The notes under the pieces: generated by a model
Databases searched by the model: none
Told to the model about the DNA's origin: nothing
The model's input: only the letters and a program-made list of their open reading frames with translations
Source: JBHEKP01 sp041859375
GTDB lineage: Bacteria; Hydrogenedentota; Hydrogenedentia; Hydrogenedentales; CAITNO01
DNA length: 9,482 nt
Direction of reading: 5' to 3'
Assembly (NCBI GenBank): GCA_041859375.1
Contig: JBHEKP010000319.1
Location: forward strand, 1-9,482
Position numbers and translations under genes: made by a program
In this document: positions 1 through 6,565 of the stretch, one piece after another
Position numbering within the stretch: the stretch's first letter is position 1
Layout: each line of letters begins with the position of its first letter

Positions 1-190
1 AAATATTCATACATGCGCTTTTTGGTCTCCTTAGTGTCTGATAATATATATTATGTTTGTTTTTGTAGCGTAAAACTGCGCCTGTAGAAACACTTTGGGC
101 ATGCTCGATATTAGAGCAGGCCCTGTCGGACACAAGGGCAAAAACGGGGCTTCCAAAATCAGTGGTCGGCAGTTAGGCATAATCAGACCT

Positions 191-206
191 AATAATTTAA
201 ATTATT
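191..206. repeat. 16-bp AT-only perfect palindrome
   Basis: The sequence aataatttaaattatt reads the same on both strands. It sits inside an AT-rich tract (about 181-260). It could be a protein-binding or DNA-melting site, but AT-only palindromes arise easily by chance, and no gene starts nearby. Confidence 0.4.
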
Positions 207-531
207 TTATAATTGTAAATTTATTTCTATCAAGTTTTTATAAACTTAATATGATATTTTTAATTGCCTGCGATTCAATCAAATTCAGTAGTTTTTGTCG
301 GTGTAAATTTTGAATCAACCATGGGAAAAGCGCTCCAAAGATTGACTGCGGCCGATGGCTTGGCTTCCAGCTCTCTCCACCATGCCTCTATCCACTTATA
401 CCACCCTGGAAAAAAATCATTACTCATTAATTACTCCAATTCACTGATTTATGGCAAGTTTTTCCAGCACCCCCCTCCCACCGCTTATTCCCTTGATTGG
501 GGCTCATCCCCCCCAGGTAACCTCGGCACAT

Positions 532-556
532 GGTGTCCGCCCAAGCGACAGGCACC
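532..556. repeat. REP-like imperfect hairpin
   Basis: The outer arms ggtgtc (532-537) and ggcacc (551-556) pair with one G-T wobble. The inner arms cgc (538-540) and gcg (545-547) pair around the loop ccaa, leaving a 3-nt bulge (548-550). The gacaggcacc core recalls the short palindromes that accompany REP-associated tyrosine transposases in many environmental bacteria. Only one copy is visible in the window and no transposase is present, so the REP assignment is tentative. Confidence 0.25.
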
Positions 557-606
557 TCCCCAATCCGTCAGTATTTTGCTCCCGGCACGTTTACAACATC
601 GGCAAA

Positions 607-635
607 TTGACAACAGGCCTGACCGGTGCTATACT
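607..635 (+). promoter_or_regulatory. sigma70-type promoter of the tRNA-Gly gene
   Basis: A perfect -35 box TTGACA (607-612) is separated by exactly 17 nt from the -10 box TATACT (630-635), which matches TATAAT at five of six positions. Transcription would start near 642-643, six or seven bases before the mature tRNA 5' end at 649. This leaves a short leader for RNase P to remove. Boxes, spacing and position all agree. Confidence 0.85.
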
Positions 636-648
636 AATGCAGACCTGA

Positions 649-724
649 GCGGGACTAACTCAGTTGGTAGAGTGCCAGCTTCCCAAGCTGGATGTCGCGG
701 GTTCGAACCCCGTGTCCCGCTCCA
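649..724 (+). tRNA. tRNA-Gly (anticodon CCC), CCA encoded
   Basis: A full cloverleaf can be drawn. The acceptor stem GCGGGAC (649-655) pairs perfectly with GTCCCGC (714-720). The D-arm ACTC/GAGT has loop agttggta, the anticodon stem CCAGC/GCTGG has loop ttcccaa, and the variable loop has 5 nt. The T-arm GCGGG/CCCGT has loop ttcgaac and one G-T wobble at its outer pair. The middle bases of the anticodon loop are CCC, which reads GGG glycine codons. The discriminator base is T (721), as is usual for bacterial tRNA-Gly, and CCA (722-724) is encoded. A run of eight T (725-732) follows at once and may help end transcription, although no separate terminator hairpin is seen. It appears to be a single-gene transcript from the promoter at 607-635. 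Confidence 0.97.
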
Positions 725-1347
725 TTTTTTTTGTCTCCTCCTCCCAATCTCCTCCATTAAACTCCCAGCAAAAAAAAAATCCCCCTTTCTCCGGTGTGAA
801 TTTTCCGGGTGCGCCCTCCGGTTTCAGGCGGCATATTCCCGCATTTGAACTACCCTGTATCATTTTTAAAAAGATATTTCAGACGGACTGAACCTGTTTA
901 CAAAACGACAATTTGAACGTGACTGCCCTATGAATAAATGCCTGCTTGAACTGCACCACCCGCCAGAGGACTCATTAATGGATTCAAAACATGAAACATA
1001 ACCTTCCGAATTCATTGATATGGTGTGCCTGTGCCTATATTACCGAAGAGCGAAGAATTCCCTATTGATCATGGAAGTCACGCATCGGCAGTAAAATTTA
1101 CTTCAAAAGTACCACTTATAACTCCGGCCAAAACAACTCATAATTTATCCGGATTGGGTTTCTCTTCCCGTCATGGCATAGGTATGGTTCGCAAAACGAT
1201 TTCCCCAGCCCATCGGGCCGCGCAACTGTTTATTCCGGGGACTATGAAAATTCCATAAAATTGGGTACAATCTGGTTGAGGCATATTATTAAGCTGGCCG
1301 CCGGTGCAAAGGCCTGTCTGCCTTTCATTCAAACGGTCGTCACATTC
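725..1347. other. gene-free interval between tRNA and pseudopilin gene
   Basis: This stretch starts with a T8 run and a pyrimidine-rich segment (725-760), followed by a run of ten A (770-779). The rest is of mixed composition. Short open frames exist, for example about 77 codons at 1025-1258, but none has a convincing ribosome binding site, domain or protein-like composition. A small inverted repeat, agtaaa-a-tttact, lies at 1090-1102. Apart from the weak promoter candidate at 1261-1289, nothing functional can be supported. Confidence 0.55.
1261..1289 (+). promoter_or_regulatory. weak candidate promoter for the pseudopilin gene
   Basis: TTGGGT (1261-1266) and TATTAT (1284-1289) are 17 nt apart. 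The -10 box matches consensus at five of six positions, but the -35 matches at only three. The predicted start near 1296 would give a leader of about 68 nt before the ATG at 1364. AT-rich DNA makes chance matches common, so this remains a candidate. Confidence 0.3.
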
Positions 1348-1363
1348 AGGAGGATTCAAACCC

Positions 1364-2242
1364 ATGAAAAGAAAACAAAACGGCTTCACATTGATTGAGT
1401 TGCTGGTGGTCATCGCCATCATCGGCATCCTGGCGGCCATCCTGCTGCCGGCGCTGGCACGCGCCCGCGAGTCCGCCCGCCGTTCCAGTTGCCAGAACAA
1501 CCTGAAACAGATGGGCCTGGTGTTCAACATGTACGCCAACGAGTCCAAGGACATGTTCCCGCCGATGAAGATTTTCAACTGCAACGGAACGGACCCCGCC
1601 AACACCGGACATTTCGCCAGGGATGCATCCTTTGAGGGGCGCGCGGTGTACCCGGAATATCTGAGTGATGTGAACATTCTTGTGTGCCCCTCGGACAGCG
1701 ACAACGAAACCGTCCGCAAGGCGTTCCATGCCAACAATGATCTGGATCAGCCGGTTGAACCCTGCCGTCTGGCCCGGGGCAGCTATTATTACCTTGGGTG
1801 GGCCTTCAGCGTCGCCAACCTGACCATTCCGGGCGTGCCGATTCCCCAGGACATCACCACCATAGACGAGACCAACTTCACCACCCTGCTCAACTTCCTG
1901 AACCCGGATCTGGTGGCTTATGCCGTGCCGATTGTGCTTTCCCAGGGCGGCACCATGACTCCGGAGCAAAAAATGAACGATTTCGGTCCCGCCCCGCGCC
2001 TGCGCAACGGCATTGAGCGCTTCCTCATCACCGACATCAACAACCCATCAGCCTCCGCGAAGGCAGCCAGCGAACTGGCGGTTATGTGGGATGAGACCGC
2101 CGTTTACGGCAAGCCCACCACCTTCAACCACGTTCCCGGCGGCGGCAACGTGCTGTACATGGACGGGCATGTTGAATTCCTGAAATGGCCGAGTGTGTTT
2201 CCGCTGGACAAGCTTGGCATGTATCTGTCCTTCCTTTTCTAG
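1364..2242 (+). CDS. type II secretion-like pseudopilin (prepilin N-methylation protein with H-x10-DG C-terminus)
   Basis: The 292-residue product starts at the ATG behind a perfect AGGAGG (1348-1353, 10 nt upstream). An in-frame ATG at 1304 lacks this site and would push the prepilin signal inward. Residues 1-7 form a short basic leader ending in Gly7; prepilin peptidase should cut before Phe8 of the FTLIE motif, leaving Glu5 of the mature protein. Residues 8-32 are the hydrophobic N-terminal helix. A basic ARARESARR stretch and SSCQNNLKQMG follow, then CPSD (108-111), and near the C-terminus His256, ten residues, then Asp267-Gly268 (YMDGHVEF). This resembles the H-X9-DG proteins abundant in planctomycete-, Lentisphaera- and Hydrogenedentes-type genomes, with one extra residue. 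Such proteins are thought to be exported pseudopilin-like surface or secretion components, often in many copies; the exact role is unknown. It stands alone, between a long gene-free region and a strong terminator. Confidence 0.93.
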   Translation: MKRKQNGFTLIELLVVIAIIGILAAILLPALARARESARRSSCQNNLKQMGLVFNMYANESKDMFPPMKIFNCNGTDPANTGHFARDASFEGRAVYPEYLSDVNILVCPSDSDNETVRKAFHANNDLDQPVEPCRLARGSYYYLGWAFSVANLTIPGVPIPQDITTIDETNFTTLLNFLNPDLVAYAVPIVLSQGGTMTPEQKMNDFGPAPRLRNGIERFLITDINNPSASAKAASELAVMWDETAVYGKPTTFNHVPGGGNVLYMDGHVEFLKWPSVFPLDKLGMYLSFLF

Positions 2243-2268
2243 GCGTTGATTCCAATAACTCAAAGCCG

Positions 2269-2301
2269 GCCCCGCCGCAGCAGCCTGTGGCGGGGCTTTT
2301 T
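2269..2301 (+). terminator. intrinsic terminator of the pseudopilin gene
   Basis: A 12-bp stem pairs 2269-2280 (GCCCCGCCGCAG) with 2285-2296 (CTGTGGCGGGGC) around the 4-nt loop CAGC. It contains one G-T wobble and is followed by five T (2297-2301). It begins 26 nt after the stop codon. The very GC-rich stem with a T tract is a textbook rho-independent terminator. It separates the pseudopilin transcript from the gene cluster that starts at 2538. Confidence 0.93.
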
Positions 2302-2346
2302 GTGCCGTTCGGGCCCTCCCCCACCCTGATTTTCCTGCTTGGGGTT

Positions 2347-2376
2347 TTTACACGGTGCGGTGGCGTGTGCTACGAT
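2347..2376 (+). promoter_or_regulatory. candidate promoter of the seven-gene cluster
   Basis: TTTACA (2347-2352) and TACGAT (2371-2376) are separated by 18 nt. Each box matches the sigma70 consensus at five and four positions respectively, and TACGATAAT could shift the -10 by three bases. The position fits: it lies just after the upstream terminator and before the leader hairpin at 2391-2439. A start near 2383 would give a leader of about 155 nt before the first gene. No better candidate was seen between 2302 and 2537. Confidence 0.45.
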
Positions 2377-2390
2377 AATCGGGATAATTT

Positions 2391-2439
2391 CCCCAAAATC
2401 GCCCTTTCAGCGAAGACCAAAAAAGGGCTGATTTTGGGG
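2391..2439 (+). promoter_or_regulatory. long bulged hairpin in the leader of the gene cluster
   Basis: Positions 2391-2400 (CCCCAAAATC) pair with 2430-2439 (GATTTTGGGG). After a single bulged T (2429), 2401-2407 (GCCCTTT) pairs with 2422-2428 (AAAGGGC). This gives 17 Watson-Crick pairs closing a 14-nt loop (2408-2421). No T run follows the stem on either strand, so it is not an ordinary terminator. If transcription starts at the candidate promoter just upstream, the hairpin lies near the 5' end of the mRNA, about 100 nt before the first start codon. It could stabilise the message, bind a protein or act as a DNA operator. No known riboswitch class was recognised. Confidence 0.6.
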
Positions 2440-2537
2440 GTGGATTGCAAAAATTACTGTTGGCGGCCTTTTTGCGCGCGCCACATATGTAAACAAGGCA
2501 TATCAACGTCCACAAGGCGTCTCCAGGGAGAAAAACG

Positions 2538-3368
2538 ATGCAAACACTTGATTTGTTTAGCCTTAAGGGAAAAGTGGCGGTGGTGACAGGTGGCGGCGGG
2601 GTGTTGTGCGGCGCAATTGCGGAGGGGCTTGCCGGTGCCGGAGCCACGGTTGCCGTGGCGGACCTGCTTCCGGAAATGGCCCAAACCTGCGCGGACCGGA
2701 TCACGGCGGCGGGCGGCACGGCCAAGGGATATCTTATCAACGTGTTCGAGCGGGACACCATCCAGGCCTGCTGTAATGCCGTGATGGCCGATTTCGGACG
2801 GGTGGACATCCTCATCAACGGCGTGGGCGGCAACATGAAGGCCGCCACCACCTCGCCGGAGCAGACCTTCTTCGACATCCCCGCCGACACCCTTCAAAAA
2901 GTGATTGATCTGAACCTCACCGGCGGCACAATCGTGCCCACCCAGGTGTTCCTGAAAGCCATGCTCAACAACAGCGACGGTGGCGTCATCATCAACATTT
3001 CCTCGATGAACTCGTTCCGCCCGCTCACGCGCATTCCCGGCTACAGCGCGGCCAAGGCGGCGGTGAGCAACTTCACCCAGTGGCTCGCGGTGCACGTGGC
3101 GCAGGAATACAACCCCAAACTGCGTGTCAACGCCATCGCGCCAGGCTTCTTCCTCACCGAACAGAACCGGTTCCTCCTCACCGACAAGGAAACGGGCGCG
3201 CCCACACCGCGCGGCACCACCATCATGGCGCACACGCCGATGGGCCGCTACGGTTGCCCGGACGACCTGGTCGGCGCGGCGGTCTGGCTGTGCAGCGACG
3301 CCGCCGGTTTTGTCACCGGCATCGTTCTGCCGGTGGACGGCGGATTTTCGGCGTTTTCCGGTGTTTGA
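2538..3368 (+). CDS. SDR-family D-mannonate oxidoreductase (fructuronate reductase)-like
   Basis: The 276-residue product has the usual length of a classical short-chain dehydrogenase. An AGGGAG site (2525-2530) lies 7 nt before the ATG. Visible motifs are the dinucleotide-binding loop TGGGGVLCG (17-25), Asp42 at the end of the second strand (favours NAD(H) over NADP(H)), NGVG (94-97), Asn126, Ser156, the catalytic Tyr169-x3-Lys173, RVNAIAPG (196-203) and the C-terminal PVDGGFSAFSGV. The last segment and the LTEQNRFLLT and PRGTTI..HTPMGR stretches are those of the SDR group annotated as D-mannonate oxidoreductase, which interconverts D-fructuronate and D-mannonate with NAD(H) in hexuronate breakdown. 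Cys24 sits where this loop usually has Gly. It is the first gene of the cluster, with 37 nt to the next. The SDR family is certain; the mannonate substrate is likely but not proven, and another sugar acid is possible. Confidence 0.85.
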   Translation: MQTLDLFSLKGKVAVVTGGGGVLCGAIAEGLAGAGATVAVADLLPEMAQTCADRITAAGGTAKGYLINVFERDTIQACCNAVMADFGRVDILINGVGGNMKAATTSPEQTFFDIPADTLQKVIDLNLTGGTIVPTQVFLKAMLNNSDGGVIINISSMNSFRPLTRIPGYSAAKAAVSNFTQWLAVHVAQEYNPKLRVNAIAPGFFLTEQNRFLLTDKETGAPTPRGTTIMAHTPMGRYGCPDDLVGAAVWLCSDAAGFVTGIVLPVDGGFSAFSGV

Positions 3369-3405
3369 CAAAACAAAACCATAATAGACAGGAGTTTGCA
3401 GTCCC

Positions 3406-4305
3406 ATGAGCGATCCAGTGACCCGTCTTAAAGAACACCAGCCAAAGCATGAATTTCTCATCGCCATTGACTCCGACGGCTGCGCCTTCGACACCATGGA
3501 AATCAAGCACAAGGAGTGCTTCATCCCCAACATCATCAAATACTGGGAACTCCAGGCGGTGTCCAAGTACGCGCGCATGGCGGGCGAATTTGTGAACCTG
3601 TATTCCAAATGGCGCGGCGTCAACCGCTTTCCGGCGCTGCTCATGGCGCTGGATCTGCTGGCCGACTGGGACGCACCCATGGCTCGGGGCATAAAACTGC
3701 CCGAAGTGCCCAATCTGCGCAAATGGTGCGAAACCGAGACCAAGCTGGGCAACCCGGCACTGAAGGCCTACTGCGCCTCCCATTCCGCCGCGGACGAGCC
3801 GGACATGCACCGCGCCCTGGAGTGGAGCGTGGCGGTGAACAAGACTGTGGAGGACATCGTGCAGGGCGGCCTGCCCCCCTTCCCCTTCGTCAGGGAATGC
3901 CTGGAAAAGGCCCAGTCCATGGCCGACATGATGGTCTGCTCCCAGACCCCCGGTGAGGCGCTGGAGCGGGAATGGGCCGAGCAGGACATGGACAAGTACG
4001 TCTTCTGCATCAACGGTCAGGAGGTGGGCACCAAGGGCGAGCACATCCAGTTTGCCGCCGAGGGCCGCTACGAAAAGACAAAGATCCTCATGATTGGCGA
4101 CGCCAACGGCGACCTCAAGGCCGCGCGCAAGAACAACGCCCTCTTCTTCCCCATCAATCCCGGCGACGAGGAGGCCTCCTGGAAGCGCCTCTTTGACGAG
4201 GGGCTGGACCGGTTCTTCGCGGGCACCTATGCGGGCGATTACGAGGCCGCTCTCATTGCGGAATTCGACACGTACCTTCCCGAACTGCCCCCCTGGAAGA
4301 AATAA
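3406..4305 (+). CDS. HAD-superfamily hydrolase (probable phosphatase)
   Basis: This 299-residue protein carries all four HAD motifs. Motif I is Asp22-Ser-Asp24-Gly (nucleophile and acid/base), motif II is Ser179 in MVCSQTP, motif III is probably Lys210 in GTKGEH, and motif IV is Gly231-Asp232 with Asp236 in GDANGD. Roughly 120-150 residues between motifs I and II form a helical C1-type cap, larger than in beta-phosphoglucomutase-like members. HAD enzymes of this layout usually hydrolyse small phosphate esters through an aspartyl-phosphate intermediate, with Mg2+, in the cytoplasm. AGGAG (3390-3394) lies 11 nt before the ATG. The gene sits between the mannonate oxidoreductase-like gene and the UroD-like gene, so a phosphorylated sugar or sugar acid is a reasonable substrate guess, but the sequence does not name it. 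Confidence 0.85.
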   Translation: MSDPVTRLKEHQPKHEFLIAIDSDGCAFDTMEIKHKECFIPNIIKYWELQAVSKYARMAGEFVNLYSKWRGVNRFPALLMALDLLADWDAPMARGIKLPEVPNLRKWCETETKLGNPALKAYCASHSAADEPDMHRALEWSVAVNKTVEDIVQGGLPPFPFVRECLEKAQSMADMMVCSQTPGEALEREWAEQDMDKYVFCINGQEVGTKGEHIQFAAEGRYEKTKILMIGDANGDLKAARKNNALFFPINPGDEEASWKRLFDEGLDRFFAGTYAGDYEAALIAEFDTYLPELPPWKK

Positions 4306-4344
4306 CCCGGCACAACGGGCCAAAACCAAAAACGGAACAAGGCC

Positions 4345-5385
4345 ATGGCAAAGAGGCGCGAACCGGATTTTGAACAGTTTCTGCGCGCCGTGACACGGAC
4401 AGGGCGTCCCTCCCATCTGCCCGCCTACGAGCACATCGCCAGCACGGGATTCATTTCCCGGCGCATGGGTGTGCCCTTTGACCGGATGGAGCCCCACGAG
4501 GACGGCTATTGGCAGGTCTATGCGGACTTCTGGCTGGACATGGGTTTCGACTGCGTGCCGATGGAAATCGGCCCGAACCTGCCCCTGGCCCAGGCCGGAC
4601 ACGGTGACGGCACCGTGAGCCACGGCAGCGAATCCCGCCGGATGATCGCCTCCATGGATGATTTCGAGCGCTACCCCTGGCCGACCCCGGACCATTACAT
4701 GGAATTTTCCCACTGGGAAAAGGCGGCGGAATGCCTCCGGCCCGGGAGCAAACTCGTGGGCGGCGTTTGCATGGGCCCCTACGAGTGGGCCTCCAACCTG
4801 CTCGGCGTGGAGGGCCTTTCCATGGCCGTGTGCATGGAACCCGAACTGGTCCGGGCGGTGTTCGGCAAAATCGCCGAGATTCACCTGTCCTGCCTGCGGC
4901 AGATTGCCTCGATGGACGCGGTGGGCGCGCTGCGGCAGGGCGATGATCTGGGGTTCAAGACTTCCACCTTCCTCTGTCCTGACCACCTGCGCGAGTACAT
5001 CTTCCCGATTTACGCCGCCATGGCGGCCATCGCCCATGAGCACGGAAAACCCTTCATCCTTCACTCCTGCGGCAATCTCGCGGAGGTGTACGACGATCTT
5101 GTCGCGTGCGGCATTGACGCCAAGCATTCCTTTGAGGATGTCATCCTGCCGGTGACGGAATTCAAAAAACAGTACGGCGACCGCATCACGCCGCTGGGCG
5201 GGCTGGACGTGGACCGCATCTGCCGCCTGGACGAGGCAGAACTGCGCCGGTACACACGGAGCGTGGCGGAGGAATGCTTCGCCGACGGCCACTGGACCCT
5301 GGGCACGGGCAACTCGCTCACAGACTACATGCCGGTGGAAAATTACCTGATTGTCCTCGACGAGGGCGCCAAAATCTCAGGATAG
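4345..5385 (+). CDS. uroporphyrinogen decarboxylase (UroD)-family methyltransferase-like protein
   Basis: The 346-residue product has the UroD/MtaA barrel length and pattern: GDDLGFKTSTFLCPD (199-213), the HSCGN metal-site motif with His240 and Cys242, GGLDVDRI (285-292) and the GTGNSLTDYMPVENY end (320-334). It lacks the Arg-rich N-terminal substrate motif of true heme-pathway HemE, having RPSHLPAYEH (21-30) instead. The His-x-Cys pair is typical of the zinc site in MtaA/MtbA/CmuA-type corrinoid-dependent methyltransferases of this superfamily. It is therefore more likely a methyl-transfer or related enzyme than a porphyrinogen decarboxylase. No corrinoid protein is encoded nearby. The ribosome binding site is weak (GGAA about 8 nt upstream). 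It lies 39 nt after the HAD gene and 18 nt before the PdxB-like gene. Substrate unknown. Confidence 0.8.
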   Translation: MAKRREPDFEQFLRAVTRTGRPSHLPAYEHIASTGFISRRMGVPFDRMEPHEDGYWQVYADFWLDMGFDCVPMEIGPNLPLAQAGHGDGTVSHGSESRRMIASMDDFERYPWPTPDHYMEFSHWEKAAECLRPGSKLVGGVCMGPYEWASNLLGVEGLSMAVCMEPELVRAVFGKIAEIHLSCLRQIASMDAVGALRQGDDLGFKTSTFLCPDHLREYIFPIYAAMAAIAHEHGKPFILHSCGNLAEVYDDLVACGIDAKHSFEDVILPVTEFKKQYGDRITPLGGLDVDRICRLDEAELRRYTRSVAEECFADGHWTLGTGNSLTDYMPVENYLIVLDEGAKISG

Positions 5386-5403
5386 GCGCGGAGGCTCTTT
5401 GTC

Positions 5404-6543
5404 ATGAAAATCATTGTGGATGAAAACGTGCCCTACGGGCGGGAGGCATTCGGCCTGCTGGGCACGGTGGAGACGGCGCACGGACGAAAAATCAGCCGGG
5501 ACATGCTCATGGACGCGGACGCGCTGGTGGTGCGCAGCATCACCAAAGTCAACGGGGAACTGCTGGAGGGCACCCCGGTGAAGTTCGTGGGCACCTGCAC
5601 CATCGGCGAGGACCATGTGGACAAGGCGTGGCTCGCCGCAAACGGTGTGGCCTTTTCCAGCGCGCCCGGATGCAACGCCAACAGCGTGGGTGACTACATC
5701 ACGGCGGCGCTTTTTGAAATGGCCCGCGCCATGGACCATCCGCTCAGGGGCATGCGCCTCGGCATCGTGGGTGTGGGAAACGTGGGCTCAAAGGTCTGGA
5801 AAAAGGCCTCGGCGCTGGGCATGGAATGCGTGCTGTGCGACCCGCCCCGCTTCGAGCGCGAGCAGGACCCCGTGTTCCGGCCCCTGGAGGAGCTGTACGA
5901 CTGCGACTTCATCACCTTCCACGTGCCAATGGAGAAGACAGGGCCGCACCCCACCTGGCACCTGGCGGACGAGGCCTTCCTGAAAAACATGAAGGAGGGC
6001 GCGGTGCTCTTCAACTCGTCGCGCGGCGCGGTAGTGGACAACCAGGCGCTCAAGGCGGCGCTCCTCTCGTGGCACCTCTCCGGCGCGCTGCTGGACGTGT
6101 GGGAGGGCGAGCCACGGGTGGACACGGAACTGCTGGCCCTTGTGGACATCGCCACGCCGCACATCGCGGGATACTCCTTCGACGGCAAGGTGAACGGCAC
6201 CCGGCAGGTTTACGAGGCCCTGTGCGCCTCGCTGGGCCGGCGGGCGGAATGGGATCCCTCCCCCCTGCTGCCCGCGCCGGAGGTGGCAGAACTCACCGTG
6301 GTCCCCCGAGACCCGGCCGCGCTGGAGGACGCCGTCTCCGCCGTGTACCCCATCACGCGCGACGACAACCGGATGCGCCCAATGATCGCCCTGGACAACG
6401 ACGACGAGCGGGCCGCCTACTTCGACCGGCTGCGCAAGGAGTACCCGCGCCGCCGCGAATTCTTCAACACCAAAATCCGAATGACCACACCGGACCCCGC
6501 GCTTGCGGAACAGTTTGCCGGTGTGGGTTTTACCCTGGCCTGA
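5404..6543 (+). CDS. pdxB: erythronate-4-phosphate dehydrogenase (PdxB)-like 2-hydroxyacid dehydrogenase
   Basis: At 379 residues it matches PdxB in length and order. The N-terminal MKIIVDENVPYGREAF, FVGTCTIGEDHVD (61-73) and SAPGCNANSVGDY (86-98) are PdxB hallmarks. The NAD-binding fingerprint GVGNVG is at 123-128, with Asp146 in CDPPR. The catalytic triad of D-isomer-specific 2-hydroxyacid dehydrogenases is present: Arg207 (SSRGAVVD), Glu236 (EGEPRVD) and His253 (TPHIAGYS). The last ~90 residues form the PdxB dimerisation domain with the RRREF segment. PdxB oxidises 4-phospho-D-erythronate at C2 in DXP-dependent vitamin B6 synthesis. GGAGG (5390-5394) lies 9 nt before the ATG. No other vitamin B6 gene is visible; it sits among sugar-acid enzymes, so a catabolic role on a related aldonate is an alternative. 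Family membership is secure, the physiological role less so. Confidence 0.9.
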   Translation: MKIIVDENVPYGREAFGLLGTVETAHGRKISRDMLMDADALVVRSITKVNGELLEGTPVKFVGTCTIGEDHVDKAWLAANGVAFSSAPGCNANSVGDYITAALFEMARAMDHPLRGMRLGIVGVGNVGSKVWKKASALGMECVLCDPPRFEREQDPVFRPLEELYDCDFITFHVPMEKTGPHPTWHLADEAFLKNMKEGAVLFNSSRGAVVDNQALKAALLSWHLSGALLDVWEGEPRVDTELLALVDIATPHIAGYSFDGKVNGTRQVYEALCASLGRRAEWDPSPLLPAPEVAELTVVPRDPAALEDAVSAVYPITRDDNRMRPMIALDNDDERAAYFDRLRKEYPRRREFFNTKIRMTTPDPALAEQFAGVGFTLA

Positions 6544-6565
6544 TTTTTCACGGGAGAGACGCCCC

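Larger units (their letters stand above)
1..606. other. gene-free AT-rich region upstream of the tRNA
   Basis: No open frame here looks like a protein. The frames that are open have low-complexity or proline/serine-rich translations, no good ribosome binding site and no recognisable domain. The stretch 181-260 is very AT-rich and contains a perfect 16-bp palindrome (191-206). A second perfect palindrome of 14 bp lies at 41-54. A pyrimidine-rich tract with C runs lies around 470-520, and an imperfect REP-like hairpin at 532-556. The composition differs clearly from the GC-rich genes further right. It may be a long intergenic region or decayed DNA; the sequence does not decide between these. 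Confidence 0.6.

Noticed and set aside
298..805. Near-repeat cggtgtRaatttt at 299-311 and 792-804
   Set aside because: Only about 13 nt with one mismatch, no matching flanks; it may be chance in AT-rich DNA.
264..848. 194-codon open frame on the + strand
   Set aside because: It runs straight through the tRNA and its promoter, has a low-complexity proline/serine-rich translation and shows no ribosome binding site or domain.
1025..1258. Small 77-codon gene candidate
   Set aside because: The start has no ribosome binding site and the translation shows no hydrophobic core, motif or family resemblance.
649..1363. tRNA-associated integration (att) site
   Set aside because: No second copy of the tRNA 3' end, no integrase and no phage or island gene is visible in the window.
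2319..2349. Second terminator (CCCCA/TGGGG followed by five T)
   Set aside because: Only 5 bp with a 16-nt loop; the much stronger terminator at 2269-2301 already explains termination, and the T run overlaps the candidate -35 box.
3313..5292. 659-codon open frame on the minus strand
   Set aside because: It lies antisense to the HAD and UroD-like genes, which have full motif sets. Long antisense frames are expected in DNA with GC-rich third codon positions, and this translation has no recognisable domain.
4345..5385. Naming the UroD-family gene hemE
   Set aside because: The HemE substrate-binding motif at the N-terminus is missing, and a His-x-Cys site of the methyltransferase branch is present.
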